Assembly (NCBI GenBank): GCA_027919835.1
Contig: JANVFP010000020.1
Location: forward strand, 558,001 to 622,000
DNA: 64,000 nt
Direction of reading: 5' to 3'
Source of the DNA: Lentinula raphanica
Lineage: Eukaryota > Basidiomycota > Agaricomycetes > Agaricales > Omphalotaceae
Both the position numbers and the translations under genes were made by a program. Positions 35,778 to 47,582 of this stretch are shown in pieces. The notes beneath the pieces were generated by a model. It was not told the origin of the DNA. It made no database searches and saw nothing but the letters and a program-made list of their open reading frames with translations. Every line of letters starts with the position of its first letter. Positions within the stretch are counted from its first letter, which is position 1.

Positions 35778-35804
35778 TTACATCCTGGCAATCTCAATCC
35801 ATGA

Positions 35805-36707
35805 GTTCATGAGTATCATAATGAAATTTCACAGTCCCAATACCTCAATGTTACTACACCAACTTAGAGAGCAAGCACACCCCTAGCATACCCTTGCATT
35901 GTTGCCTTCAGCTTAACTTGCTGCTTAAGAAATACCTACAGTCATTGTATAGTCCTTTGTATGTCCAAATCTATTTACCTCTTGGAATCACAGATGTGTA
36001 TAGATTTCAATGATATGTGTTGATAGAAATGTGCAAGATATTCTCAAAATTGTTTTTGACCGTGACCACTATTAGAGGTCATTGAGATGGGCTAATGTAC
36101 CCAATGAAAGCTATCTGTTGCAAACTTTCATTATCAGTACTCTGCAGCTCCTTTGAACAGTGGCACTTTTCAATACAAACTGCCATTCAAATAGTGTGTG
36201 AAGATGCCTTGAAGTTTTCAACTTTCTTTAAACACACAGGCTCAATATACCTTTAACCAAGATGTTGTAGCATCAGATATTGTACATACAAGCTATCTGC
36301 TGGGTTCTGACAAAAGTCTAGGACTATAATGATCAAGCATATGAAGCTATTCTGGGGCAGCTGTATAAAGGAGGTACAAGTATAAAGAACTGTGCAATGA
36401 CTGTAGATTGTTAAGAGAGGTAGAGGAAATAAGGTAAATGTTATCAGTCACCACTGTGCATCCTACTCCATCAAATGGATATTGTTGAATCTATGGTTTG
36501 CACATACATATTACACATATATGCATCTTACATGTGAGCACTGAGCATGTGTTGACCTGTGTGGATGTATGCTCCTCCATTGGGTCTCTTTGCATCCATT
36601 TGAAGCTTCAAGTAGTTTCACTTACTTGTTTTACAATTTCTATTACAGTTTTTGTAATGTCATTTAATCTTCAGCTGTTCAATTTTCCTCTCAGAACTTA
36701 TCATCAT
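35805..36707. other. AT-rich non-coding stretch
   Basis: No open frame above about 60 codons with features. It is the 3' flank of the DUF6535-ankyrin pseudogene. No repeat structure was noticed. Confidence 0.5.
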
Positions 36708-37781
36708 GAGACTGGATCAGAAATCCTACACATGAAAGGTGTGCCGAAAAACACGGCACAAATCAGATCAATTTTCGGCCAATATTTTCTAATTAAAATA
36801 AAGTAAATTTCATATGTAATCCTAGTTGAAAAATCAATCTCAATTTTTGTCTGATTTAACAAGAAAAAGGCAAAGAAAAATATGTATCATTTTGTAAATA
36901 ATTTTCTGACCATTTCACATATAATTTCATTCTGATTTCATTTTAAAAACAAAGTGATTTTAGCTGAGATTCTGATCTTGATTTTGAAAGAAAAAATCTT
37001 TCCCTTTCACAAGAAAAACACATTGCAAGCTTTGACCATTTTCATTTGCAAAACATTTCGGATTTTGAGGGTCTCCAGGATACTGGGCAGTATCCTGGGT
37101 GACCTGTGACATCAAGAAGATTTGGGAAAATCTATGACGACTAAGCCACTTTTGCAAGTGTATGACTAAGCTGTTTGCAGTTGATTAGATTATCTGACTG
37201 GCATCTTTGCTTTTACAGGTGTTAAAATATATCTCATGAAGATTACAAGTTGAGAGCAAAGTGACAACACCTGTAAAAGCAAAGGTGCTGGTCAGATAAT
37301 CTAATCAACTGCAAACAGCTTAGTCATACACTTGCAAAAGTGGCTTAGTCATCATAGATTTTCCCAAATCTTCTTGATGTCACAGGTCACCCAGGATACT
37401 GCCCAGTATCCTGGAGACCCTCAAAATCCGAAATGTTTTGCAAATGAAAATGGTCAAAGCTTGCAATGTGTTTTTCTTGTGAAAGGGAAAGATTTTTTCT
37501 TTCAAAATCAAGATCAGAATCTCAGCTAAAATCTCTTTGTTTTTAAAATGAAATCAGAATGAAACTATATGTGAAATGGTCAGAAAATTATTTACAAAAT
37601 GATACATATTTTTCTTTGCCTTTTTCTTGTTAAATCAGACAAAAATTGAGATTGATTTTTCAACTAGGATTACATATGAAATTTACTTTATTTTGATTAG
37701 GAAATATTGGCCGAAAATTGATCTGATTTGTGCCGTGTTTTTTGGCACACCTTTCATGTGTAGGATTTCTGATCCAGTCTC
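36708..37781. repeat. 1074-bp foldback: 516-bp arms, 42-bp loop
   Basis: The left arm 36708-37223 and right arm 37266-37781 are near-identical inverted copies separated by 37224-37265. The outer ends read GAGACTGGATCAGAAATCC and its complement. Mismatches are few. The same 65-codon frame appears mirrored in both arms and is not taken as a gene. Sequences just outside (CTCAGAAC words) are partly similar but no clear target duplication was found. It may be a MITE or foldback transposon, or an inverted duplication. Confidence 0.92.
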
Positions 37782-38617
37782 GTGCATTGTTCTGAGGGTA
37801 CATGTTTATTTCTCCTTACTTTACATGCTTGTACTTATGGTTACCTATAGCCCATGTACTCATATAGGCATAAAGGTAACAGTCAACTTAACATTGTTCT
37901 GAGGCTCATGTACTCACATAGGCATAAAGTTTGTCAGATATTAATCACATAATTAGCTGAAAGTAATGTCAATAGAGCATATTTGCAGCTGGCTGGCATC
38001 TTATTTGCCTGGAAATATACTCTAATGCTGGTGTTCTGTCATTAACTTATACATGTAGGACTATCTTATACATGGATGATGTTTCTCTCTTACTTATCTT
38101 ATCATTGGGACAATTTTCCAGATTTGCACTTGTCACTAATACAATTTGTAAATTAATTTATATTTCTTCACATATTTATTTAGATAGAGTATCTATCCCT
38201 CAGTTGTCACAATTTGTATGTGCTGAGGGTACATCTCATAATTGATTTACAACACTGAAAGTTTGCTTACCAACAATATTCTTAAATTATCTACTTATGC
38301 ACTTATTTTCACATATATACAGCAGATATGGTCAACATGAGAAATCTCTATGAAAACAAAAATCATTGGTAATACCCATTGGATAATTGGTAATCTCTCC
38401 ATAGTCTAAAGAATTGAGTCAATGCCTGAAGTGCTGAGAGGCTAGAAAATTGAATTGTTGTTCTAGAGATCTGGGGTCTAAGCTAAATTCCAAGAAAGTC
38501 CAGATAGCTAGAAAGTTGAAGGTCATCAATGAATTTGGGATTCACATATAATTATTGAATTTATATAAACCAGTTTGCTCAATGCTCCACTAGTTTATGT
38601 TCATTGAATTCACTGCT
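37782..38617. other. AT-rich non-coding stretch with short direct repeats
   Basis: The 23-base word CATGTACTCATATAGGCATAAAG (20 of 23 bases: CATGTACTCATATAGGCATA) at 37853-37875 recurs at 37907-37929 with one mismatch. CATTGTTCTGAGG occurs at 37785-37797 and 37892-37904. No gene is supported. Confidence 0.5.
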
Positions 38618-40876
38618 CTAAGCCAAAAATGCCACAAGCTCAGAGTGACCTTGAGATTTAGCTATCTGCAATGCTGTGCCATGTGGACCCTGAGCATTAA
38701 TATTTGCCCCTTTTCCGGCCAAGTATATTACAATTTTCAAGTGGCCTAAATAAGCAGCTATGTGTAATGCAGTGCCATAATAGCCTCCTTCAGCATTAAC
38801 ATTTGCTCCTTGCTCAACCAAAAACTCAACAATTATCCAGTTCCCATGATATATAGCAGCTTGTAATGCAGTGCCATAATAACTTGCTTGAGCATTAATA
38901 TTTGCACCTTGCTGAACCAATAATTTTACCAGCTCAGGATGGCCCTGATATGCAGCCATCTGTAAGGCAGTACCATATTTACCTCCTTCAATATTGATAT
39001 CTGCACCTTTTTCAATCAATGATTGTATCATGTCAAATCTTCCCCAATATAAAGCTACCTGTAATATATTGCCATAATCACCCATTTTATAGTTGATATC
39101 CAATTTTCTTTGAAGGATCACTTCTTGAATAACATCTATTTTACCTTCACCTAATGCTTTCTGAAGATATCTCATATATATCTGATGGTCACTGACATTC
39201 AAGTTGATGTGATATTTAATAAACAATCTGATCATCTCCCATTGATCATCATTTGTCAATGTAAAGTCAATTAACTTGCTCACATTCCTTTCATTCAAAG
39301 TGATGATGTATCCAACAATCTCTGAGTCAAGTAGTCTTTCAACCACAGAAATATTGTTCTTCTCAATAGCTTTGTTGAAGCATTTCTCTCCCAATGTATC
39401 ATCTAGCTGCTCCAACAGATCATAGTTTTTATAGATTTCAAACCATTTTTTGATTGTACTTTCCCAAATATTTATGTCTGCATTAGTGCTCTGGGAAAAG
39501 CTCTCCCATATGATTTTCTGAAGGGAGCCAAGATATTTCTTGAGCTTATAACTATATATTTTGAGGTAATCCTCATATTGACTATGTGATTCTTGTGACT
39601 TATCAACTTGCGAATAATCATCAAACTCCTGGAAAAATGCATAAAATGTGTGTGCTACTACTAAGTGAATTGATTGATTTGATGCAATTGAGCAGAGCCT
39701 GTCTAGAATATTTGCATGAATTGAATGCTGTATTCTTTTATTATCAAAATACTCAAGCTCAGCATCTTTCAAAGATTTTGACTGAAAAGATGGATATCTT
39801 TTTGGACTTTCTAAGTGCCAGAGCTTGCTGCTGACCCATTCTAAAAACCACACATTGATCTCAAGCAGATATGATACTACATATCTACTTGGAAAGAAAA
39901 GCAGTGGGATCCTGTATGGACATTCAATCCAAATAGAAGGCAAGATAATGCTCCCTAGATACAGTGTAAAAGCAATGCTGGTGACCATAATCACAATCAA
40001 AGAGAGTGTGCCATGTAGCTCAGCAATATATAAACAGAGACCAATCAAAAATAAGCCAAGGGAAATATGAAGAACAAGTGGTAAAATTCCAATTATTGCA
40101 GGAACCTTCCATTCAATAAATCCTGTGTATCTAAACTGACAAATCATGGCTCTCTCTTTGGCATTTCCTGAGGATATATCTGTGTATGCTTGAAGCCATT
40201 GTTTGACAAGAACTGATAATAGTGCAGTAGCAAGAGAGAGAGATAAGCTTGCAAAGAATAAGCCATTGATCCAGATATCAGCTGCTTTCAGCATAGTATT
40301 TTGAAGATCCACCTGAGATTTAGGAATTGAGTCAATGATTGTGAGGTTTCCAGCAGCTCTCAGCAGGTTCACCTGCTCAACTAGAAGAACTGCTGTCATT
40401 GCTGCATAGTTGGGCTGGAGGGAAGGTATTGTAGAAATTACAAAGGATGTCACAACTGCAGAAAAAAGTGCAGCCTGATATCATTTGAATCAGGGGATTT
40501 GTTACTATTAAGGAAGAGAACATACAAAAATCAAAAGTGTATCAATTGTACCTTTGAATCCTTCCATCATTTCTGCATCTTGACTTTCTGCTTCATCTAA
40601 ATAAACCTTCCAGACTCGAGCATTCTTTTCAATCTCTTGACCTGGAGGATCTTGCTCATATTTCTTCCCATAGTCATAGGATCGACGTCCTGTTATTGCT
40701 TAACACTTGTTCATATTTGGTAAAAATAACTGACCACTAAGGTGCCCATCCTGGCTCTTCATAGTACTAGCAGTATCATGATCAGAATGGCCTTGACTGT
40801 TCTCTATTTTGATCACAGGGGAAGCTGTTGGTATATTTGCTGCTCCATCTGGTATTACTACATTTCCAGAGTCCAT
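38618..40876 (-). CDS. DUF6535-ankyrin repeat protein, intact
   Basis: Exons 40876-40735, 40689-40526 and 40474-38618 join in frame to 720 aa. The N-terminus is polar and disordered. The DUF6535 domain starts in exon 2 (YGKKYEQDPPGQEIEKNARV, then WKVYLDEAESQ) and continues with four hydrophobic segments: AALFSAVVTSFVIST, LFFASLSLSLATALLSVL, GILPLVLHISLGLFLIGL and IVIMVTSIAFTLYLGSII, so it is probably a membrane protein. A helical middle region follows (DRLCSIASNQSIHLVVAHTF). The C-terminus has about five ankyrin repeats (GTALQMAAYQGHPELVKLLV, GTALQAAIYHGNWIIVEFLV). DUF6535 proteins are abundant in Agaricomycetes and their role is unknown; fusion to ankyrin repeats suggests a sensor or scaffold at a membrane. 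A TATAA-type sequence lies about 90 bases upstream. It is convergent with its pseudogene paralogue. No lesion is visible. Confidence 0.88.
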
Positions 40877-43800
40877 TTTGTCAGTGGTGTTTTAAAACGG
40901 TATTTGTGCTGGTATGAAAGGAAGGGAGCCAAGTCAAAGTTGATCATCTTGCTTATTACTTATAAACCCTGGTGATTCACGGTGTACTCACAGACAGCAG
41001 CTGATAAATGCAATAAAATCAATATAAATTCTGGACAAAGTAGTACGGGAAGATAGGAAAACAAATGTATGTGCACCACATTGTCCTGTCTCATCTGACA
41101 TGTCACATTGGTTGCAAGGAGGTTTGACCGCGCACTAGTAATTGTGAATTTTGAATCTCAGTATGCTGCATGGCATGTTTTGGCGTGCTTAAGCGCATCT
41201 CAATTACATTGAATGAACGACTCGAAACGGTGGGTTTCGGAATCGGAGGTATGTGTGAGTGCAAAGGTGATAAGAAAATCTCAGGGAAATTGTGATCGCA
41301 CTAAGGTGAGTCAATTTGCGTATCCTCACTTGTTCCTCTTTGTCTTGCCTTCAATGCTTCGAGGTCCTCAAGCATCGTCGATCCTGTTGTTGATAGGGAC
41401 AAAGGGAGCGGAGGAGTGCGAGAACAAATAACCCCACAACGCATTAGATATCAGTTTAACAACATCAATAAGCCCGATCTCTCGGTCAGAACTCTCCTTG
41501 TGCAGATGCGCCCATACACCAGCGCACCAAACACATTCCGCCCAATCTGCCACGCGAAATCACGTCTCAACCCTTTCTTATCCAATGGAGCCCGACGATG
41601 AATGTTGCTTGCGGCATTGAGGACGTACAAAGCCATTGCGGCATAGTCGGATCCGTTCATTTGTTCGACACTTGTAGTGTGCACCTGTTGCTTTTCCGTG
41701 AAGAATCCTGACAAATAATAAGGGTTCACGGGATGAAGGGACAGCGGTCGGAGGTACGAGGGAAGAATGTGGGTGGGTCGATTTGAACATTCGTCCGCGC
41801 ACCGCGACCCTTTTCTTTCCTGCAGAGGAACATGGGATTGATCACCCGAGAGCTTTACCCAGCCCTTCAAGCGACAGTCGAGTGAACGAGACAGATTCGG
41901 TGGCGGCGGCGTTGAATAGAATCGTCTGATCTGTGTTATAGCATCTTTGATAGATGGTATCCCATGAAACTTCCATGGTAGGAGGAACGAATGAGGAATG
42001 AGCGATCACATCTGTAATGGACTCGTGCAAGTTACCATTCAGATTGTGAGAGTGAAATGGATCTAAGCATGCATTGAGTCGCACCACAGACGAATGATCA
42101 TTGGGAAAGGACTGACGATAAAGCCGACAGGCAGAACAGAGGTACCACCATCGTGTACTGAGTTCGGAAAATGCGTGACTATGAACCGGCGAGTATGTTC
42201 CGTCAGCAAGAGTTTTCTCGCCTTGGGATGTAGTGGAACGACCAAGCCTACTGAAATGTGCTCAAAAGTCAGATGAACATACAAATCGGAATCGAAAACA
42301 TCACTTACTTGAATTGAAAACGCTATCGTTTGACCCCAATCGTCCTTCGAATGGAAATCACATCTTCTGCTTGCTTCAACAGGCCTTCATTCTGATACTA
42401 AAACTTGACAGGGAATCTTGCCTGGCTTGAAAACCGCGATCGTCGAAACTTCAAGACATTCTCGGTACGGAGATGGGATTCAGAATGGTGGTCGTGGTCA
42501 CTGGATAGCTAAACGTTCCATCTTCGGAGTTGGACCGGAGTCACCCTGTAACTTGTCCGCTCCTTCACTTGAAGTCTTCTCATTCAAAGGCTCTCTGCTG
42601 CACGAGGGTGAGCGGAAATAGGGTTTAGCTGATGGGAGCGTCGAAGGGAAGAAAGATGAAATCATCGACAGGCGCTGTGGAAGGGGGATATAGAAACATC
42701 CGGGTATGCGGGCTGGATTGAAAATAGGACGCAGTCAACCAGGGATATGCAATGAAGCATGGTGCCTGAGGGAATGTCTCGTGTGTTACTTGTCGCAAGA
42801 TTCGTTTGCTGTCGTTCAGAGAAACCAGGAACGCGGGAGCTCTGAGTGATGATGCATGATGGATTGCTTGGCTTCCACCGTGTTTTCGCGGTCTGTGAGG
42901 AAGGAGGAATCGTGGATGAGGAGGGACAGGAGAATGGCAAAAGGATACATCGTTCAATTTCGTCAACGAACGCGGTTAGAGCGGGATTCGTGCACCCAGA
43001 GGTGACGGTAATCTCACAACATCCTTTCGTTACGACGGCCTTTTTTGACATGCACATCTTCTGCCCTCACTGCTCGCGTCATTTCGTTTTTTGGCTATCA
43101 GACGAACGAGACGAGGCTGCCAGGGGAGACCACAGAGGGTTTTGTAGCGTGTATGGCTGAGAATATGAAGCTCTCGGGTTCGCATAGAAAGATGACTGAA
43201 CATTCCTGGGTAAGTACCAATGAACAAATAATGGGTATGGTTGCTCACCAAGAAACCGCACTCAATGAACCGCCTCTTCAAGAAATTCCATCAGATTCCT
43301 TCGTCACCTCTGGAGAGGCTCCGCAATGTCGTTTGGACCGATGACTGGAGGGACAAAGCTCGTCGACGGAGAAAGTCGGTACAGGGTATCTCCTACAAGC
43401 TGACAGTATAGATAAAGGTCTCGATTTGATCGACGGGGACGCTGGGTATTGAAAGAGTGAGAAGGAGAGGAGGTGTGGGTGTCAAATAGAGTGACTCGGA
43501 CGCCATTGGCGAGTGGGAAGAAGGGGAGGTGGTGGAGGTGGAGGCAGTTTTAAAGGAAGGGGAAGTGTTGATTGTTGGACTAATCCTCTCCTCTTCAATG
43601 ATCACAGCTGCATTGGAGCCCATGTACGAGCTCGGGAGAAGCTTATTTTGACTTTGTGCCTGCCTACTAGTATGTGACTGTCCCTACGCCGACATCGACA
43701 TGCCCCACAGAGCTTGTGATTGTGCATTGAGCTTGTGAGTCTTGAGGGACGGATGAGTTGAATACGGAAGGGGATTCTGATGCTACTGGTGGAGGAGAGA

Positions 43801-45499
43801 TCACTGCGTATGGGTTAGAAACATAAACAATTGAGTGAGCATCGAAAACGATTACGTACCGGAAATCTGCATTGAGAGATCCGTGCGATTGGAAAACACA
43901 TGGAGACGCTAAGAGCTAACGATTCGATAACGGCTCGTGGTCTTGCGAGGTTGTGAAAGTCAATGGTTCGTGAAAAGGGCACTGATGAGAGTACGGTCAG
44001 GTATGTATATACCGGGATCCACCTGGATCAATCGGCCGGCAAGGGCCGCAACCCTAACCACTTACCTGCCACTTACCGATGTGTAAGTATCAGTCACTTA
44101 CTCTCTCAATGCCAGTTGAGATCTTCACCCTCAGGCATCTCTCTCGAATTACTCCCTGGTATACCCTAGAAAGCTCCAAACACTTCCAAATATGATATCG
44201 TCCTCGACGCCGATGCGAACGGACCTCTACACGACACTTCCTCGATTGACACTATGAATATGCGACTATCTGGGGGTCGGGGGCGAGACGAGTAATGTGC
44301 TCAAGTCGAACGAAAAGGGTAGAGAATCATAGATCATAAACAGACCGGAAATCCCACCAGGTTTGTCGTGATTCGAATCTCGAAAGTCGTTGCCGTTTGG
44401 TTGATCACCACGAACCAATCCCGCAGAGGGTGTCACGTCTACTACACGTCGACTATTCTCAAGGTCTTGCACTGAGCGAAGCGAGTCTTCTCAGTGACCA
44501 CGTCGGCAGTCGAAACAGACAAAACTCCCCTTTGGCACAGTGTCAGTTTGATGCTGCATGTTCTTTTCGTGCGTGATTTTGCATTGCCCGCGTCTCGTGT
44601 CCTCATGAGACTTCAAGCTTCAATACCAACGATACATATCAGAGTGTACTATTTGGAGAACATCGCAGCGAGTGGCGATATTGCACACAGTTACCACGCT
44701 TCTCACTCCCAGAGTCAATCTTCTGGACGCTAGACAAAACACGCCGACTCGCAGGAAGTGTTGGAGAAGAGATCGACCAGAAGTGTTTGGTGACAAGGCA
44801 CGGCTGCCTTGGGATTCAAATCCGAATCGTTGAAGCTCACTCAAAGTTATATGGAGACACCACTTGATCCGTATTGGTATGTTCACCCTCCCTCTAAGAT
44901 TTGCATCGAATTTAACGGTTTTATCTTTCCTGAAGTGCGCTCTTCCCCTGACGTAATCTGATTGGTTCTTGGTTCTCTACATCTCACAGGACCGTCGAAT
45001 GGCGACACGAGTCTGACTACTGCAGGATTTGTGCCAGGTACGAACATAGACTCGAACCAGTCACTCTGGCAGAGAAGTGATGAGCGGAATCACTTTTCGC
45101 TGACACGTCTGAGCGCTCGACTCAGACTGTCGTGCAAAGTTACTGGCTCGAGTCTAGTACGAACATAGCCAAGTATTAGTTGTCCGCTGGGCGAATGTTC
45201 ATGGGCCTGGTCTATTCCGATGCTGGCGTTCGAGAACGGTTCGAGCTACGTTTGGCTACCGGTACAACTCAGGAGATATACTCAACTTCGATTCGCTGTA
45301 GACTATCCTACGACACCTTCGTAGACCTTCATACAGCTCACGAATGAATGCCCTGTTCCCACAAACCATGACACATATATTCCTCTACTAACTTCTTCTA
45401 ACAGTCTGTATCTGGGCGCGGGGTGATTCATTTTGCTTTACTCTCATCGTTCTAAATACCTCAATCGATGGGAAAGCATTGGCTACCTTCGAGTGAATA
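40877..45499. other. No supported gene; possible decayed minus-strand gene
   Basis: Fairly long frames stack on the minus strand (43623-43393, 43057-42662, 42284-42063, 42087-41842, 41870-41451), with overlaps that would need frameshifts. Their translations contain no motif I recognise, and no splice chain joined them. They may be remnants of one gene or chance. A CAACCCTAACCAC word lies at 44049-44061. No RNA gene or repeat was seen. Confidence 0.35.
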
Positions 45500-45589
45500 G
45501 TACTACTGCCTTCGGTAGCTGGAAAATTAAGTGAGAGAGCTTTGATACCGAACGCCATCCCACGCCATCTGCATATGCATTTCGACACT

Positions 45590-45721
45590 TTTCGAGTCAG
45601 CTACAGGTAATCTTCCATTAACTTATGACGGGTGATGGGTTTAGAATAGATCTAACTCAAGCGTTACCAGCTACGACTTGAGTTAATCATCTGGGGTTGT
45701 AGAGACAAGGGCCGATAACCC
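45590..45721 (-). repeat. Ngaro split direct repeat B2
   Basis: 132 bp starting TTTCGAGTCAGCTACAGG (plus strand) and ending GGCCGATAACCC, identical to 45931-46062. It forms the 3' end of the element. Confidence 0.9.
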
Positions 45722-45769
45722 CGTCTCTACAGTCATAAGCCAATAATTGATTAAGGGAGGGATGGTGGG

Positions 45770-46062
45770 CGAAAATTTTATGTCAAGCGTGTATCGCTAT
45801 CTCGAGCTACGCTGCTCGATGTTTGCTGCGATGATGGATGTAAGAAGTAAGGTGACTCAAATTCACAGCCACCTTCACTTCTTCGAAAACCCATATTCAA
45901 CTCACGTGAACGTTTCGATGAATCTTACACTTTCGAGTCAGCTACAGGTAATCTTCCATTAACTTATGACGGGTGATGGGTTTAGAATAGATCTAACTCA
46001 AGCGTTACCAGCTACGACTTGAGTTAATCATCTGGGGTTGTAGAGACAAGGGCCGATAACCC
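45770..46062 (-). repeat. Ngaro internal repeats A2 and B1, directly abutting
   Basis: A2 (45770-45930) matches A1 at 51656-51816 over 161 bp and B1 (45931-46062) matches B2. They join with no spacer, as expected for the internal template that guides circular DNA formation in Ngaro elements. Confidence 0.9.
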
Positions 46063-46206
46063 TGAACGTAGTAAGCGCAGGCGCGTCGGCAAGCAGTCGA
46101 CAACCCCCAGGTACCCATACCAAGCCAAGGTTACAAGATGCGGATAATGACATGATAAGAAACGATTGTAAGAATAGTCTGCACAAAAGAAATCCTAGTG
46201 TGTGAA

Positions 46207-47364
46207 TCACACAGAATAAGTAACCCGACGCTGCACGGAATCAAAATACGAATTTTGAGCTGTATAGCGATGGAGATGTAGCGAACCCAATGATTCCAGG
46301 TGTCTCCAATATGTAAGAAAGGCGGAAGATTTCCAACGGCCAAAAACCTTCACGACATCAGGATTGATACCCGAAAGCAAGTAGTGTGTAGTGCCACCTA
46401 TGCGAAAACAATGCCCCGACATAGCAGGGTAGTCGTGTATTTTCCAGATGTCGTTACAACGATGGAGGAAAACCTTCACAGTCAACACTCGGCGCACACA
46501 ATTTGCATCGAGATAAGAAAACAGCGGATCACCATTTGATATGTTGTTAATGGCAAAATGGTCTTGCAAAGCACGAATGGGATCGGTACGGCCGTTCTGC
46601 ACAGGAACCAGAACCTCATCGCCTCGACGTTGAGAAGTCTTCGTCGAAGGCAAAAAGAGAGAGCGTGAACCAGACTCGTTGACTGGGCCTAAGTGTTGAG
46701 CAAGGGGCATAGACGAGGAATCGTAGCGCGCCACATCACTATTCGTTGGCAGAACCTCTCCAGATCGTAATTGACCATACATCATAGTTTTGGCTGCTGC
46801 TGCGACACAAACATCCAACCCAGAACCAGATGAAAGACTGTCATGAAGAGCTCGAAGGTGTTTAGGCAACACCGGATGACGTTTTGCACGATAGGAAGAA
46901 GCCGGCGTAGCCCGATCCACACCAGCCAGGACTTTCTTCAACCTCTCGCTACCCAGCCACCTATGACCTTCCAGAACTGTCCAGGACTTCAGAGAAGAGA
47001 ACTTTGCTTTTGCTGTTCCACCTGAAACGAGACCAGCCAGTGAAGCTGCGTAGTTGCATAAGGTGTTTTCGGAAGCAGGAAGTACATCGTGAATGGTAAG
47101 TCGTTCCGCATGTGCCCAGTCAAGAAATTTGACCACGTCGTTAAACCTGCGTTGGCGAGTCTTCGCGCTGACAGAATCCTCAGCCAGTTTACGAGCTCGT
47201 TCATCCAAAGGTACGATCCTAGCCAGAGCCACCGAAGAACGAGCGACGACCATAAGAAAAGATGGAAGATTGAAAACGAAATGAAGATGTAATGGTTTTT
47301 GAGCGCCCAAGTACACCTGCACACGTGTCACAGCCGCGAGAGGGTCAAATTTTGACGAGAACAT
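46207..47364 (-). CDS. Ngaro tyrosine recombinase
   Basis: The 385-aa frame is intact. A helical core-binding part (residues about 70-160: KTRQRRFNDVVKFLDWAHAE, NTLCNYAASLAGLV) precedes the catalytic domain. The catalytic residues of the family can be placed: Arg in MYGQLRSGEVLP (about 200), His-x-x-Arg in SGHCFRIGGTTHY (about 330), Trp in VFGRWKSSAF and the nucleophile Tyr in TYWRHLESLG. The enzyme should join the circular DNA copy to a genomic site through a 3'-phosphotyrosine intermediate. It lies last in the element, after the reverse transcriptase, and its stop is 144 bases from repeat B1. The first ATG at 47364 is used; a later start inside the leader is possible. Confidence 0.9.
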   Translation of the reverse strand: MFSSKFDPLAAVTRVQVYLGAQKPLHLHFVFNLPSFLMVVARSSVALARIVPLDERARKLAEDSVSAKTRQRRFNDVVKFLDWAHAERLTIHDVLPASENTLCNYAASLAGLVSGGTAKAKFSSLKSWTVLEGHRWLGSERLKKVLAGVDRATPASSYRAKRHPVLPKHLRALHDSLSSGSGLDVCVAAAAKTMMYGQLRSGEVLPTNSDVARYDSSSMPLAQHLGPVNESGSRSLFLPSTKTSQRRGDEVLVPVQNGRTDPIRALQDHFAINNISNGDPLFSYLDANCVRRVLTVKVFLHRCNDIWKIHDYPAMSGHCFRIGGTTHYLLSGINPDVVKVFGRWKSSAFLTYWRHLESLGSLHLHRYTAQNSYFDSVQRRVTYSV

Positions 47365-47582
47365 CTATATGATATTATAACAACATGCAATGGACTATCT
47401 GCAACAGTGAGTGATAAGGGAACAAAGGTAACGCGGGTGAACAACCAAGATAAGGAAACACAAGCGGACATGAGAAACGACAGCCAGACAATATGCAACT
47501 ACATACATGCCACACATGCGAAACAGCGATTATAACATAAACGACCAAATCAGACAATCAGCGAACAAAACACAAACAACAA

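Larger units (their letters stand above)
30511..35804 (+). pseudogene. DUF6535-ankyrin gene disrupted by three transposons
   Basis: Comparison with the intact paralogue at 38618-40876 gives the layout. Exon 1 is 30511-30673. Exon 2 starts at 30740, is split by a MITE (30750-30974) and ends at 31130. Exon 3 starts at 31178 with AALFSAVVTSF. The DUF6535 part has YEEKYGCDLPGQEL, NARIWKVYLDEAD and membrane segments (LFLASLSLSLATALLSVLVKQW; GILPLILHISLGLFL). A TAG at 31652-31654 replaces a Leu codon of the paralogue. The frame is cut at 31843 by hAT-2 and resumes at 34232 (EPEYPLHFSYS). A frameshift lies near 34583. About eight ankyrin repeats (GTALQAAAYQGHLEIVxLL) follow from 34740 to 35490. A second MITE (35584-35777) replaces the native C-terminus; without it the frame would end at 35804. 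Function of DUF6535 is unknown; ankyrin repeats bind proteins. It cannot make a full product. Confidence 0.88.

Noticed and set aside
36960..37529. Two almost identical 65-codon frames facing each other
   Set aside because: They are the mirrored arms of the 1.07-kb palindrome and not a gene pair.
41451..43623. A multi-exon minus-strand gene, perhaps a transcription factor
   Set aside because: Joining the frames needs frameshifts, no zinc-cluster or other motif was visible, and splice sites did not give a continuous product.
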